Below are positions 1-6,602 of a stretch of DNA of 11,372 nucleotides, in pieces. Made by a program: the position numbers and the translations under genes. The DNA comes from an uncultured Lachnospiraceae bacterium (GTDB lineage Bacteria; Bacillota; Clostridia; Lachnospirales; Lachnospiraceae). Where the stretch lies: positions 6,629 to 18,000 of the forward strand of contig CAJUII010000044.1 of the NCBI GenBank assembly GCA_910586405.1, read 5' to 3'. The stretch's first letter is position 1. Each line of letters starts with the position of its first letter. Under the pieces are notes generated by a model, which saw only the letters and a program-made list of their open reading frames with translations, searched no databases and was not told where the DNA came from.

Positions 1-1093
1 GCTGGTTGAACACGATCTGCTCGTCAATCTGCGCCTGAAAACTCTTTCCTGCAAGCAGGTCTTCCACTGTCCGCTTAACCGCCTTGCTTCCGCGCTGAAT
101 CAGTGAGTTCACAAGGCCGTTCGCACTCGTGTTTGCCCAGTAGGCTTCGTATTTCGCATCATTTTCCATAAATGCGGCAATGGACCATGGATTGTAAATA
201 TCCGTATACCTGCCAAATGTAAAGCCGTCATACCACTTTTTTACCATTTCCTTCTCACTGCCAAACCCTGCGTCGTCAAGCGCATCAAATACCTCCTGCT
301 CAGTGAAGCCAAAAGACAATGCATACTTATTGGAAGTCGTCGTCACTACCTTGAGGTGGTTCAACTCGGAAAAAATCGACTCCTTCGAGATTCTTGTAAT
401 GCCTGTAATCAGCCCTCGTTCCATGCTTTTGTTGTCCTTAAAGGTATTCACAAAAAAACTTCTGAAAAATGCCACCGCCTTATTCCAGTAACCATAAACC
501 CATGCCTCCTGCATGGGCGTGTCATACTCGTCCAGAAGGACAAGCACCTTCTTCTTATAATATTTTTCAAGATAATAACAAAGGCGCCGCACTGCCGTCT
601 GTGCAAGCTTGTCATCCATATCATCCCTTATTGATGCAAAGTACGCTCTGTCATTGTCGTCAAATATTTCCGATTTTACAATCTCCTTATATTTCGCGTA
701 CAAATCCGTTATTATTTGCTTCACCGCTGTTTTCATGGCGTTTATGCTGTCAAGCTTTGCGTTTTCATCTGTCGCTTTGGCATACCCCGATTTCGCCCCT
801 GCAAAACTCATAAAAATCACTGGGAACTCCCCGTGCAGCCTGCGCATTTCCTCGTATTCCCAAACCTTCTTTCCCTCGAACAAATAGCTTTTCTCCTTAT
901 ACTGATTGGAGAAAAAGCACTCGACCGTACTCATATTCAGCGTTTTGCCAAACCTGCGCGGGCGTGTAATCAGCGTGACTTCATCTGCGTTGTCCCACCA
1001 CTCCCGGAGGAAATCTGTCTTGTCAACATAGAAGATGTGATTGTCCATCATTTTCTCATAATTCTGATATCCTAATGCATGTTTGACCCTCAT
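1..1093 (-). CDS. AAA-ATPase-like protein, N-terminal part (C-terminus off the left edge)
   Basis: The reverse strand is open for 364 codons from an ATG at 1093 to the window edge, so only the N-terminal part is visible. The first residues, MRVKHALGYQNYEKMM, lead to FYVDKTDFL (21-29), then a Walker A-like loop TRPRRFGKT (43-51) and a Walker B strand VLVLLDEYD (183-191). This is the pattern of the AAA-ATPase-like family (PF09820) whose members usually carry a C-terminal PD-(D/E)XK nuclease-like domain (PF08011). That second domain would lie beyond the window and is not seen. A GGGGAAG ribosome binding site precedes the ATG. These genes are abundant in gut Clostridia and Bacteroidetes and their cellular role is not established; a nuclease or mobile-DNA role is only inferred from the usual partner domain. 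The upstream leader carries 14-bp tandem repeats. Family call is confident, function unknown. Confidence 0.85.
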   Translation of the reverse strand, partial: MRVKHALGYQNYEKMMDNHIFYVDKTDFLREWWDNADEVTLITRPRRFGKTLNMSTVECFFSNQYKEKSYLFEGKKVWEYEEMRRLHGEFPVIFMSFAGAKSGYAKATDENAKLDSINAMKTAVKQIITDLYAKYKEIVKSEIFDDNDRAYFASIRDDMDDKLAQTAVRRLCYYLEKYYKKKVLVLLDEYDTPMQEAWVYGYWNKAVAFFRSFFVNTFKDNKSMERGLITGITRISKESIFSELNHLKVVTTTSNKYALSFGFTEQEVFDALDDAGFGSEKEMVKKWYDGFTFGRYTDIYNPWSIAAFMENDAKYEAYWANTSANGLVNSLIQRGSKAVKRTVEDLLAGKSFQAQIDEQIVFNQ

Positions 1094-1102
1094 CTTACTT
1101 CC

Positions 1103-1156
1103 CCTTTTTATTCTATCCTTTTTATTCTATCTTTTTTACTCTACCATTTTTATCCG
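1103..1156. repeat. AT-rich 14-bp tandem repeats in the leader of the AAA gene
   Basis: Two identical 14-bp units (CCTTTTTATTCTAT at 1103-1116 and 1117-1130) are followed by a degenerate third unit (1131-1144) and a partial fourth. Read on the minus strand, each intact unit contains TAGAAT, a possible -10 hexamer, just upstream of the ribosome binding site of the gene starting at 1093. The array may be a slippage-prone promoter region, but no matching -35 box was identified. Confidence 0.5.
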
Positions 1157-1211
1157 AACAGTCCTTTGGATTTTGTGATGAACGGGAAGCTCTGATTTCG
1201 CTGCTCTTCCT

Positions 1212-2012
1212 TTACGGTCTCAGCCCCATTCCGCCCTCAAGTGTCAGGGTCTCTCCTGTCATGTACTTGAAATCCGGTGATGCAAGCTGTACGCATACAC
1301 GGCCAATCTCAGCCTCTGCATCGCCGAAATGACCTGCCGGCGGCATCTTGACATTTTCCTTGAAGGCTTCGGGATATGCCTTCTCAAACTGTTCAAGCTG
1401 TGCGGTCCACGCCAGCGGACAGACGATGTTGACATTGATGCCGTCCTTTGCCCACTCTGTAGCAGCCACGCGCGTCAGCCCGCGAATGCCCTCCTTTGCC
1501 GCAGCGTAAGCGCACTGGCCAAAATTGCCAAACAGTCCGGCGCCGGAGGCAAAGTTGATGACCGCGCCCTTTGACTTGGCAAGATGCGGATAACATGCCT
1601 TCATATAATAAAATGCTGCATACAATCCTGAGTACAGCGCCAAATCAAACTGGTCTGTGGTGTGCTCTGCAAGCGGCACGCCGGAGGCGGACGCCTGCGC
1701 GTTGTTGATCAGCACGTCAATGCTGCCAAAGGTATCGATTGTCTGCTGTACCACGTTGTTTACCACTGCCTCGTTGTCCGCCCCGGCATTGACATCTGCC
1801 TGAACCGTCAGCACCTTGATGTTGTAGAGCCGCTCAAGCTCCTCCTTGGCATCTTCAAGCTTCTTGACATTGCGTCCGGTGATGACCAGATTTGCCCCTT
1901 CCTTGGCATAAGCCGTGGCGATGCCGTATCCAATCGAGCCGCATCTGCCGTCGCTCAGCACTGCTCTGCCCGCACCTGTGATAATGGCTGTCTTTCCTGT
2001 TAAAAATCCCAT
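1212..2012 (-). CDS. SDR-family NAD(P)-dependent oxidoreductase
   Basis: This is a 266-residue short-chain dehydrogenase/reductase with a Rossmann fold. The cofactor loop starts with TGAG (12-15) but continues through a longer insert to GSIGYGIA (25-32), unlike the usual TGxxxGxG. Further SDR marks are the NNA strand end (103-105), the catalytic Ser in INFASGAG (S156) and the YxxxK pair Y169/K173. The C-terminal TGETLTLEGG is typical of the family. The substrate cannot be told from sequence; 3-oxoacyl reduction or a sugar/alcohol dehydrogenase role are both possible. The start is supported by AGGAGGG about 10 bases upstream. It is divergent from the flagellin gene and has its own TATAAT box. 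No clear terminator separates it from the downstream AAA gene, so read-through is possible. Confidence 0.9.
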   Translation of the reverse strand: MGFLTGKTAIITGAGRAVLSDGRCGSIGYGIATAYAKEGANLVITGRNVKKLEDAKEELERLYNIKVLTVQADVNAGADNEAVVNNVVQQTIDTFGSIDVLINNAQASASGVPLAEHTTDQFDLALYSGLYAAFYYMKACYPHLAKSKGAVINFASGAGLFGNFGQCAYAAAKEGIRGLTRVAATEWAKDGINVNIVCPLAWTAQLEQFEKAYPEAFKENVKMPPAGHFGDAEAEIGRVCVQLASPDFKYMTGETLTLEGGMGLRP

Positions 2013-2044
2013 ACGCTTTATTCCCTCCTGTTTTTGATAGTTTT

Positions 2045-2050
2045 ATTATA
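2045..2050 (-). promoter_or_regulatory. -10 box of the SDR gene promoter
   Basis: A perfect TATAAT hexamer on the minus strand lies about 33 bases upstream of the SDR start codon. The candidate -35 region 17 bases further upstream (TATGCA) matches consensus poorly, so the -10 carries most of the support. Confidence 0.5.
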
Positions 2051-2115
2051 CCCCAAACTAAGATAAATGCATAGTTTTATGTGGAAAATGTTGACAAAAT
2101 AATCCTATGAAACCG

Positions 2116-2144
2116 TTGCAGTCCTTATGGCAATATGTTATGAT
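2116..2144 (+). promoter_or_regulatory. Sigma-A type promoter of the flagellin gene
   Basis: TTGCAG (2116-2121) and TATGAT (2139-2144) are separated by 17 bases, a good vegetative promoter. The mRNA leader would be about 40 bases and contains the ribosome binding site GAAAGGAGG. No good sigma-28 match (TAAA-N15-GCCGATAA) was found; GCGATAGT at 2151 is only loosely like its -10 element. GGA occurs three times in the ribosome-binding segment, which would suit CsrA binding as known for flagellin mRNAs, but this is an inference. Confidence 0.55.
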
Positions 2145-2190
2145 AAGAGTGCGATAGTAGGATAAATGACAGGAAAGGAGGATTAGTATT

Positions 2191-2973
2191 ATGGGAATTT
2201 CTTCTATATCTTATTTGTCGAAACAAAACCGGGATATGTACCGGACTTACCGTTCTCTCGCCAGTGGAAAGCGCATCAACACTGCATCAGATAATGCGAC
2301 AGGACTTGCGATTGCCAATAAGCTCAAAACCCGTGTCGGCGGCACGAATGTCGGAATCAGTAATTCAAAAACTTCGCAGAATATGCTCAATGTCGCAGAC
2401 GGCGCAATCGGATCTGTGACAGACTCTTTGCAGCGAATCCGTGAACTGGGTATACAGGCTTCCAATGGTCTGTACTCCGCCTCGGACAGAAGTGCGATCC
2501 AGGCTGAGATCGATCAGCTCAAGGAGTCCATCGGCGGCATTACTTCGCAGACCAAATTCAACGAAATGAATGTGCTCGATGGTTCGATGGGCAGCTCACA
2601 CGTAGCTTCCAATGCAGACGGCGGCGGCATGAATATTGATATGCCTCAGTTTTCTCTCGAGGGACTCGGCATCGCAGATTTTGATGTGACCTCTAACAAC
2701 TTCGATGTATCTGCGATTGACAAGGCACTAGAAAAGGTCAGCGCAAAGCGCAGCTACCTCGGTGCAGCTTACAACGGGCTTGACCACAACATCGCTTACA
2801 ACACCTATGCAGCCTACAATCTGACTGCTGCGCAGAGCCGTATTGAAGACACCGATTATGCACAGGGCGCTATGGACCTCAAAAAACAACAGGTACTCAA
2901 TACATATAGTATCATGATGCAGCGCAAGATGATCAACAATGCAGACGGACAGGTAAGAATGATGCTCGGATAA
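2191..2973 (+). CDS. Flagellin, compact form
   Basis: This 260-residue protein has the conserved N-terminal flagellin domain (about 1-135, including SLASGKRINTASDNATGLAIA) and C-terminal domain (about 175-260, ending RMMLG). Between them lies only a short, Gly/Asn-rich linker of roughly 40 residues in place of the variable D2/D3 surface domains. Flagellin is secreted by the flagellar type III system and polymerises into the filament. The segment LQRIRELGIQASNG (80-93) matches the conserved D1 surface recognised by TLR5 in other flagellins, so a pro-inflammatory protein is plausible. The start is well supported by AAAGGAGG about 10 bases upstream. The gene stands alone: no other flagellar, chaperone or glycosylation gene is in the window, so it may be one of several flagellin copies in the genome. 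Its first residues differ from the usual MxINHN-type start. Confidence 0.93.
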   Translation: MGISSISYLSKQNRDMYRTYRSLASGKRINTASDNATGLAIANKLKTRVGGTNVGISNSKTSQNMLNVADGAIGSVTDSLQRIRELGIQASNGLYSASDRSAIQAEIDQLKESIGGITSQTKFNEMNVLDGSMGSSHVASNADGGGMNIDMPQFSLEGLGIADFDVTSNNFDVSAIDKALEKVSAKRSYLGAAYNGLDHNIAYNTYAAYNLTAAQSRIEDTDYAQGAMDLKKQQVLNTYSIMMQRKMINNADGQVRMMLG

Positions 2974-3012
2974 TGGACTCGATGATTAGACCCAATGAAT
3001 AAACTTATGATT

Positions 3013-3046
3013 AGAGTAGGGGAATGTTGTCCCCTACTCTATTTTT
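3013..3046 (+). terminator. Intrinsic terminator of flagellin, overlapping the glpK stop
   Basis: A perfect 10-bp stem (AGAGTAGGGG at 3013-3022 paired with CCCCTACTCT at 3031-3040) with an 8-base loop is followed by ATTTTT. It terminates the flagellin transcript. The downstream arm contains the glpK stop codon (3034-3036 on the minus strand) and the T-tract is read as Lys-Ile-Glu codons of glpK. In the glpK direction the hairpin is followed by only a weak T-run, so it may act both ways but less well for glpK. Confidence 0.85.
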
Positions 3047-4530
3047 GCCCAACCATATGCATACTTGACTGCCTTCTTCCAGCCCTTCATGCGGGCTTCG
3101 CGCTCATTGCTGTCAATGGAAGGTTCAAAGACACAGTCACTTGCCCAGTTTTTCCTGACATCTTCCCTGTCTGTCCAGTATCCGACCGCAAGCCCTGCCA
3201 GATATGCTGCCCCCAGCGCTGTAGTCTCCACACATTTGGGACGGATTACAGGAACATTGACGATATCGGCCTGCGTCTGCATTAGAAAATCATTCGCACT
3301 CGCGCCGCCGTCCACCTTGAGGGAAGAAATCGCAAGTTTTGCGTCTGCCTCCATCGCGGAGAGCACATCATGAACCTGATACGCGATGGAGTCGAGCGTG
3401 GCGCGGATAACGTGACATTTGTTTACGCCGCGCGTGATGCCGACAATGGTTCCTCTCGCATACTGGTCCCAGTACGGTGCGCCGAGTCCCGTAAATGCGG
3501 GCACGACATAGCAGCCGTTTGTGTCTGGCACCTTTCTTGCCATATATTCTGAATCCTCTGAGGAGTCAATAATCCTCAGCTCGTCGCGCAGCCACTGGAT
3601 TGCGGCGCCCGCCACAAAGATCGAGCCCTCCAGCGCATAATTGACTGTCCCGTCAAGCCCCCACGCAATCGTTGTCACCAGCCCATTGTCTGAAAATACT
3701 GGCTTTTCCCCTGTATTCATGAGCAGAAAACAGCCCGTCCCATAAGTGTTCTTCGCTTCCCCTGCATGAAAACAAGTCTGCCCAAACAATGCCGCCTGCT
3801 GGTCTCCCGCCGCACCTGCGATCGGGATTGGACCGCCGAGAAAGGACGAGTCCGCCTCCCCGTACACACAGCTTGACGGCTTTACTTCGGGAAGCATACT
3901 CTTTGGAATCTGTAGTTCGTCTAAAATCTCGTCGTCCCATCTGAGCGTATTGATATTAAAAAGCATTGTGCGGGAAGCGTTCGAGTAATCTGTGACATGG
4001 ACAGCGCCTTTTGTGAGCTTCCAGATCAGCCATGTCTCAACCGTACCAAACAACAAATCCCCGTTTTCGGCACGCTGCCGCGCACCGGGCACATGGTCGA
4101 GTATCCACTTAATCTTTGTCGCTGAGAAGTAAGCGTCAATGATAAGCCCTGTCTTTTTTTTATACTTTTCTGTGAGTCCCCTTTCCTTCAATGCATCGCA
4201 CGCCTCCGCGGTGCGGCGGCACTGCCACACAATCGCGTGATATACAGGGACGCCTGTGTGCCTGTCCCACACAATCGCTGTCTCCCGCTGGTTTGTGATG
4301 CCGATCGCTGCGATATCTTTCGCGGAAGCGCCAATCATATTCATCGCCTCAACTGCGACGCCAAGCTGGCTTGCCCAGATTTCGTCCGCATCGTGTTCCA
4401 CCCAGCCAGGCTTGGGAAAATATTGGGTAAATTCCCGTTGTGCCATGCTGCGGATCTCGCCCTTTTCATTAAATAAGATACATCGGTTGCTAGTCGTTCC
4501 GGCATCTAATGCCATGATATATTTTGCCAT
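3034..4530 (-). CDS. glpK: Glycerol kinase
   Basis: This 498-residue FGGY-family kinase converts glycerol and ATP to sn-glycerol 3-phosphate in the cytoplasm. The length and motifs are standard: DAGTTSNR (9-16) at the phosphate loop, ITNQRET (78-84) with the glycerol-binding Arg/Glu, GDQQAALFGQ (242-251) with the expected catalytic Asp (D243), NTYGTGCF (261-268) and DGGASANDFLMQ near the C-terminus. In many Firmicutes a His just before this region is phosphorylated by HPr and activates the enzyme; here the equivalent stretch reads ADSSFLGG, without His. No glycerol facilitator or glycerol-3-phosphate dehydrogenase is adjacent. AAGGAG about 9 bases before the ATG supports the start. Confidence 0.97.
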   Translation of the reverse strand: MAKYIMALDAGTTSNRCILFNEKGEIRSMAQREFTQYFPKPGWVEHDADEIWASQLGVAVEAMNMIGASAKDIAAIGITNQRETAIVWDRHTGVPVYHAIVWQCRRTAEACDALKERGLTEKYKKKTGLIIDAYFSATKIKWILDHVPGARQRAENGDLLFGTVETWLIWKLTKGAVHVTDYSNASRTMLFNINTLRWDDEILDELQIPKSMLPEVKPSSCVYGEADSSFLGGPIPIAGAAGDQQAALFGQTCFHAGEAKNTYGTGCFLLMNTGEKPVFSDNGLVTTIAWGLDGTVNYALEGSIFVAGAAIQWLRDELRIIDSSEDSEYMARKVPDTNGCYVVPAFTGLGAPYWDQYARGTIVGITRGVNKCHVIRATLDSIAYQVHDVLSAMEADAKLAISSLKVDGGASANDFLMQTQADIVNVPVIRPKCVETTALGAAYLAGLAVGYWTDREDVRKNWASDCVFEPSIDSNEREARMKGWKKAVKYAYGWAKIE

Positions 4531-4570
4531 CGCGTTCTCTCCTTGTTTTTGGAAAATAGTGGTTGATATC

Positions 4571-4599
4571 AGTATAGCAAATTTTACAGAATTTGAAAA
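4571..4599 (-). promoter_or_regulatory. glpK promoter with an internal inverted repeat
   Basis: On the minus strand TTTTCA (4599-4594) and TATACT (4576-4571) are separated by 17 bases, and the -10 is extended by TGC (TGnTATACT). The spacer holds an inverted repeat, CAAATT-N6-AATTTG (4578-4595), which would place a bound repressor between the two promoter boxes. Which protein might bind is not evident. Confidence 0.6.
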
Positions 4600-4646
4600 T
4601 ACAGATTGGCTTTGAATAATCTCGAATCATTTTATTCACACTGCTA

Positions 4647-4675
4647 TTGACAGCACAATCTGTATGCATTATGAT
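4647..4675 (+). promoter_or_regulatory. Strong sigma-A promoter of the lrgA-lrgB-gntR operon
   Basis: A perfect -35 TTGACA (4647-4652) and TATGAT (4670-4675, five of six consensus bases) are separated by exactly 17 bases. Transcription should begin near 4682, giving a very short leader of about 25 bases. Such a strong promoter suggests that expression is set by repression. Confidence 0.8.
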
Positions 4676-4676
4676 A

Positions 4677-4693
4677 AACTGGTACTACCAGTT
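4677..4693 (+). promoter_or_regulatory. FadR/GntR-type operator TGGT-N3-ACCA over the transcription start
   Basis: AACTGGTACTACCAGTT is a perfect 17-bp palindrome (8+1+8) immediately downstream of the -10 box and immediately upstream of the AGGAG ribosome binding site. Its core TGGTnnnACCA is the known recognition pattern of FadR-subfamily GntR regulators such as FadR, PdhR and LldR. The third gene of this operon encodes exactly such a regulator, so autorepression is the natural inference. Confidence 0.75.
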
Positions 4694-4707
4694 AGGAGAT
4701 GAACGCT

Positions 4708-5088
4708 ATGAAGTATTTAAAACAATTCACCATAATCCTCTTTGTCTCGTTTCTCGGCGAGCTGCTGCATCTTGTCATACCGCTTCCGATTCCGGCGAGC
4801 GTCTATGGATTAGTCCTGATGCTGCTGGCACTTTGCTTTGGCATTCTTCACTTAGAGCAGGTCAAAGCGGCGGCTGACTTCTTAATAGAAATCATGCCCG
4901 TCATGTTTATTCCCGCCGCGGTGGGGCTGCTGGATTCATGGAGTGCGCTACAGCCCATCTTTATCCCTGTTGTACTGATTACGATTCTGACTACCATAAT
5001 TGTCATGGGCGTGACCGGTCAGGTCACACAGTGTATGATTCGGCGGACGCAGCGCAAAAAAAGCAGAAAGGAGCAACCAAATAAATGA
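4708..5088 (+). CDS. lrgA: CidA/LrgA-family membrane protein
   Basis: This 126-residue protein is almost entirely hydrophobic with about four membrane helices and a basic C-terminal tail (RRTQRKKSRKE). The segments FLGELLHLVIPLPIPASVYG and ADFLIEIMPVMFIPAAVGLL are characteristic of CidA/LrgA (PF03788). The family was first described as holin-like proteins affecting murein hydrolases in staphylococci; a B. subtilis LrgA/LrgB-type pair (PftAB) was later shown to import and export pyruvate. The start at 4708 is preferred over an in-frame ATG at 4699, because AGGAG (4694-4698) touches the latter but lies 9 bases before 4708. Its stop TGA overlaps the lrgB ATG, indicating translational coupling. 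Confidence 0.9.
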   Translation: MKYLKQFTIILFVSFLGELLHLVIPLPIPASVYGLVLMLLALCFGILHLEQVKAAADFLIEIMPVMFIPAAVGLLDSWSALQPIFIPVVLITILTTIIVMGVTGQVTQCMIRRTQRKKSRKEQPNK

Positions 5089-5777
5089 ACGCATATCTGA
5101 CGGAATCCGTATTTTTCGGTGCAATGATCAGTCTTGCCGCATATGAGGCCGGCTTGCTGATCCGAAAAAAATTTCAACGGGCAATCTTAAATCCGCTGTT
5201 GATCGCCACGATCTGTGTCATGGCTGTACTGCTGCTGCTAAAGGTGGACTATCAACAATACAATGAAGGTGCAAAGTATATCAGCTACCTTCTGACTCCG
5301 GCTACAGTCTGTCTCGCTGTGCCCCTCTATCAGCAGCTCGATCTGCTCAGGAAACATCTGAAAGCTGTCGCTGGCGGCATCACTGCGGGCGTGCTTGCAA
5401 GCCTTGTCAGTGTCCTGCTCCTCTCGAAGCTGTTTGCGCTCAGTCATGAACAGTATGTGACGCTGCTGCCAAAGTCCATCACCACCGCAATCGGCATGGG
5501 CATCTCTGAGGAGCTCGGCGGTATCGCGACAATTACTGTTGCTGTCATCATTGTCACAGGGATTCTCGGAAATGTCATCGCAGAATTTGTCTGCAAGCTC
5601 TTTCGAATTGAGGAACCAATCGCCAAAGGGCTGGCGCTCGGCACTGCCTCCCATGCCATCGGCACCGCAAAGGCAATGGAGCTCGGCGCGGTCGAAGGCG
5701 CTATGAGCAGTCTTGCGATCGCGGTTGCGGGATTGCTGACCGTTCTTGGCGCATCAGTCTTTGCAAATCTGTTGTGA
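5085..5777 (+). CDS. lrgB: LrgB-family membrane protein, probable partner of LrgA
   Basis: This 230-residue polytopic protein has the LrgB (PF04172) signatures PKSITTAIGMGISEELGG (129-146) and GTASHAIGTAKAMELG (186-201), with about six to seven hydrophobic segments. It overlaps lrgA by four bases (ATGA) and has its own AAAGGAG 11 bases upstream. LrgA and LrgB act together; in B. subtilis the homologous pair carries pyruvate, while in S. aureus it modulates autolysis. The linked GntR regulator and the metabolic neighbours favour an organic-acid transporter here, but direct evidence is absent and no LytS/LytR pair is adjacent. Confidence 0.92.
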   Translation: MNAYLTESVFFGAMISLAAYEAGLLIRKKFQRAILNPLLIATICVMAVLLLLKVDYQQYNEGAKYISYLLTPATVCLAVPLYQQLDLLRKHLKAVAGGITAGVLASLVSVLLLSKLFALSHEQYVTLLPKSITTAIGMGISEELGGIATITVAVIIVTGILGNVIAEFVCKLFRIEEPIAKGLALGTASHAIGTAKAMELGAVEGAMSSLAIAVAGLLTVLGASVFANLL

Positions 5778-5822
5778 TCACGTTATTTTAATCCAATAGA
5801 AGTTTTACGGAGGATGCCGCAA

Positions 5823-6491
5823 ATGAATCAAACAAAAGTTTATACACTGGTCATCGAACACATCAAGCTGCTGGTTCAAAAAGGAGAAATCACCTTTGGC
5901 GGAAAGCTGCCATCGGAACGGCAGCTGATGGCGACGCTGGGACTGAGCAGAAATTCTATTCGAGAGGCACTCCGCAGTCTGGAAAATATGGGCATTATCG
6001 AGAGCCGCCATGGGCAGGGCAATTTCCTCGTAAACCATATTGATCAAAGTCTTGGCAGCATCTTTTCTCTGCTGCTTTTTATGAAGGAATGCAGCGTCAA
6101 AGAAGTACAGCAGCTTCGGCGCAGCATAGAAATCAGTGCATACCTAGCCGCCGTAAAGCAAGTGCAGGACGCGCAGGTACAGAAGCTTTCCGACTGCCTT
6201 GACGCCCTGAAAAACAGCAGTATAGAAAACCGTGCGAATCTGGATCAACAGTTCCACGACACACTGATCAAACTTTCCGCTAACCGCCTGTTTATCTTGT
6301 TGAACGACACATTATCCCAACTGTATGCGTGCACAATTCAGGAACAGCAGGCACACCTGCCGCCCGAGGACTGGGAGAAGCTTTTCTCCTATCATACACA
6401 TATCGTATCCAGTTTGATGCGGCGCGAGGAAGCTGCCGGCGTTCATGCGATCACAGCGCATTACGCTTTTGTCGAGATGCTTGCCACCTAA
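5823..6491 (+). CDS. FadR-subfamily GntR transcriptional regulator with FCD domain
   Basis: The protein has 222 residues. Residues 1-70 form the winged helix-turn-helix (KLPSERQLMATLGLSRNSIREALRSLE, then a GQGNFL wing). Residues about 85-220 form an all-helical FCD effector domain. The FCD metal-site pattern appears intact: D141 and H145 in DQQFHD, H193 in HTHIV and H213 in AITAHY; such domains bind small carboxylates (pyruvate, lactate, citrate) through a metal. The start at 5823 is chosen because GGAGG (5809-5813) lies 9 bases before it, whereas the in-frame ATG at 5814 directly abuts it. It follows lrgB by 45 bases with no terminator and is presumed to repress its own operon through the palindrome at 4677-4693. 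The actual ligand is unknown. Confidence 0.92.
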   Translation: MNQTKVYTLVIEHIKLLVQKGEITFGGKLPSERQLMATLGLSRNSIREALRSLENMGIIESRHGQGNFLVNHIDQSLGSIFSLLLFMKECSVKEVQQLRRSIEISAYLAAVKQVQDAQVQKLSDCLDALKNSSIENRANLDQQFHDTLIKLSANRLFILLNDTLSQLYACTIQEQQAHLPPEDWEKLFSYHTHIVSSLMRREEAAGVHAITAHYAFVEMLAT

Positions 6492-6549
6492 TCTCCATGC
6501 CGCGACTCAAATCCAGATGGGAAAACAGTGTCCATAGATTTAACAATAT

Positions 6550-6564
6550 TTAAGATTTTCTTAA
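6550..6564. repeat. Short AT-rich palindrome in the gntR-cmpB intergenic region
   Basis: TTAAGATTTTCTTAA is a perfect 6+3+6 inverted repeat just upstream of the extended -10 at 6585. It could be an operator or a weak hairpin after gntR. It is short and AT-rich, so chance is possible. Confidence 0.3.
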
Positions 6565-6584
6565 TGGGAAGTTCATACTGTTTG

Positions 6585-6593
6585 TGGTAGAAT
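6585..6593 (+). promoter_or_regulatory. Extended -10 promoter of the CmpB-like gene
   Basis: TGGTAGAAT fits the extended -10 pattern TGnTAnnnT, with no good -35 box 17 bases upstream. Transcription would start near 6600, placing a nested hairpin at the very 5' end of the mRNA. Confidence 0.5.
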
Positions 6594-6602
6594 TATGCAT
6601 TA

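Noticed and set aside
303..1075. Several overlapping plus-strand reading frames opposite the AAA-ATPase-like gene
   Set aside because: They have no ribosome binding sites and low-complexity translations; the minus strand has a 364-codon frame with clear Walker motifs.
2091..2096. TTGACA as -35 of the flagellin promoter
   Set aside because: No -10-like hexamer lies 16-18 bases downstream; TTGCAG/TATGAT at 2116-2144 fits better.
3653..3940. A 95-codon frame on the same strand as glpK in another frame
   Set aside because: It lies wholly within the conserved glycerol kinase frame and has no family character.
4558..4569. 12-base match (ATATCAACCACT) between the glpK leader and 10602-10613
   Set aside because: It is in opposite orientation relative to the neighbouring genes and short enough for chance in AT-rich intergenic DNA.
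5238..5654. A 138-codon minus-strand frame inside lrgB
   Set aside because: It is antisense to a well-conserved LrgB sequence and has no recognisable domain; it is a codon-bias shadow.
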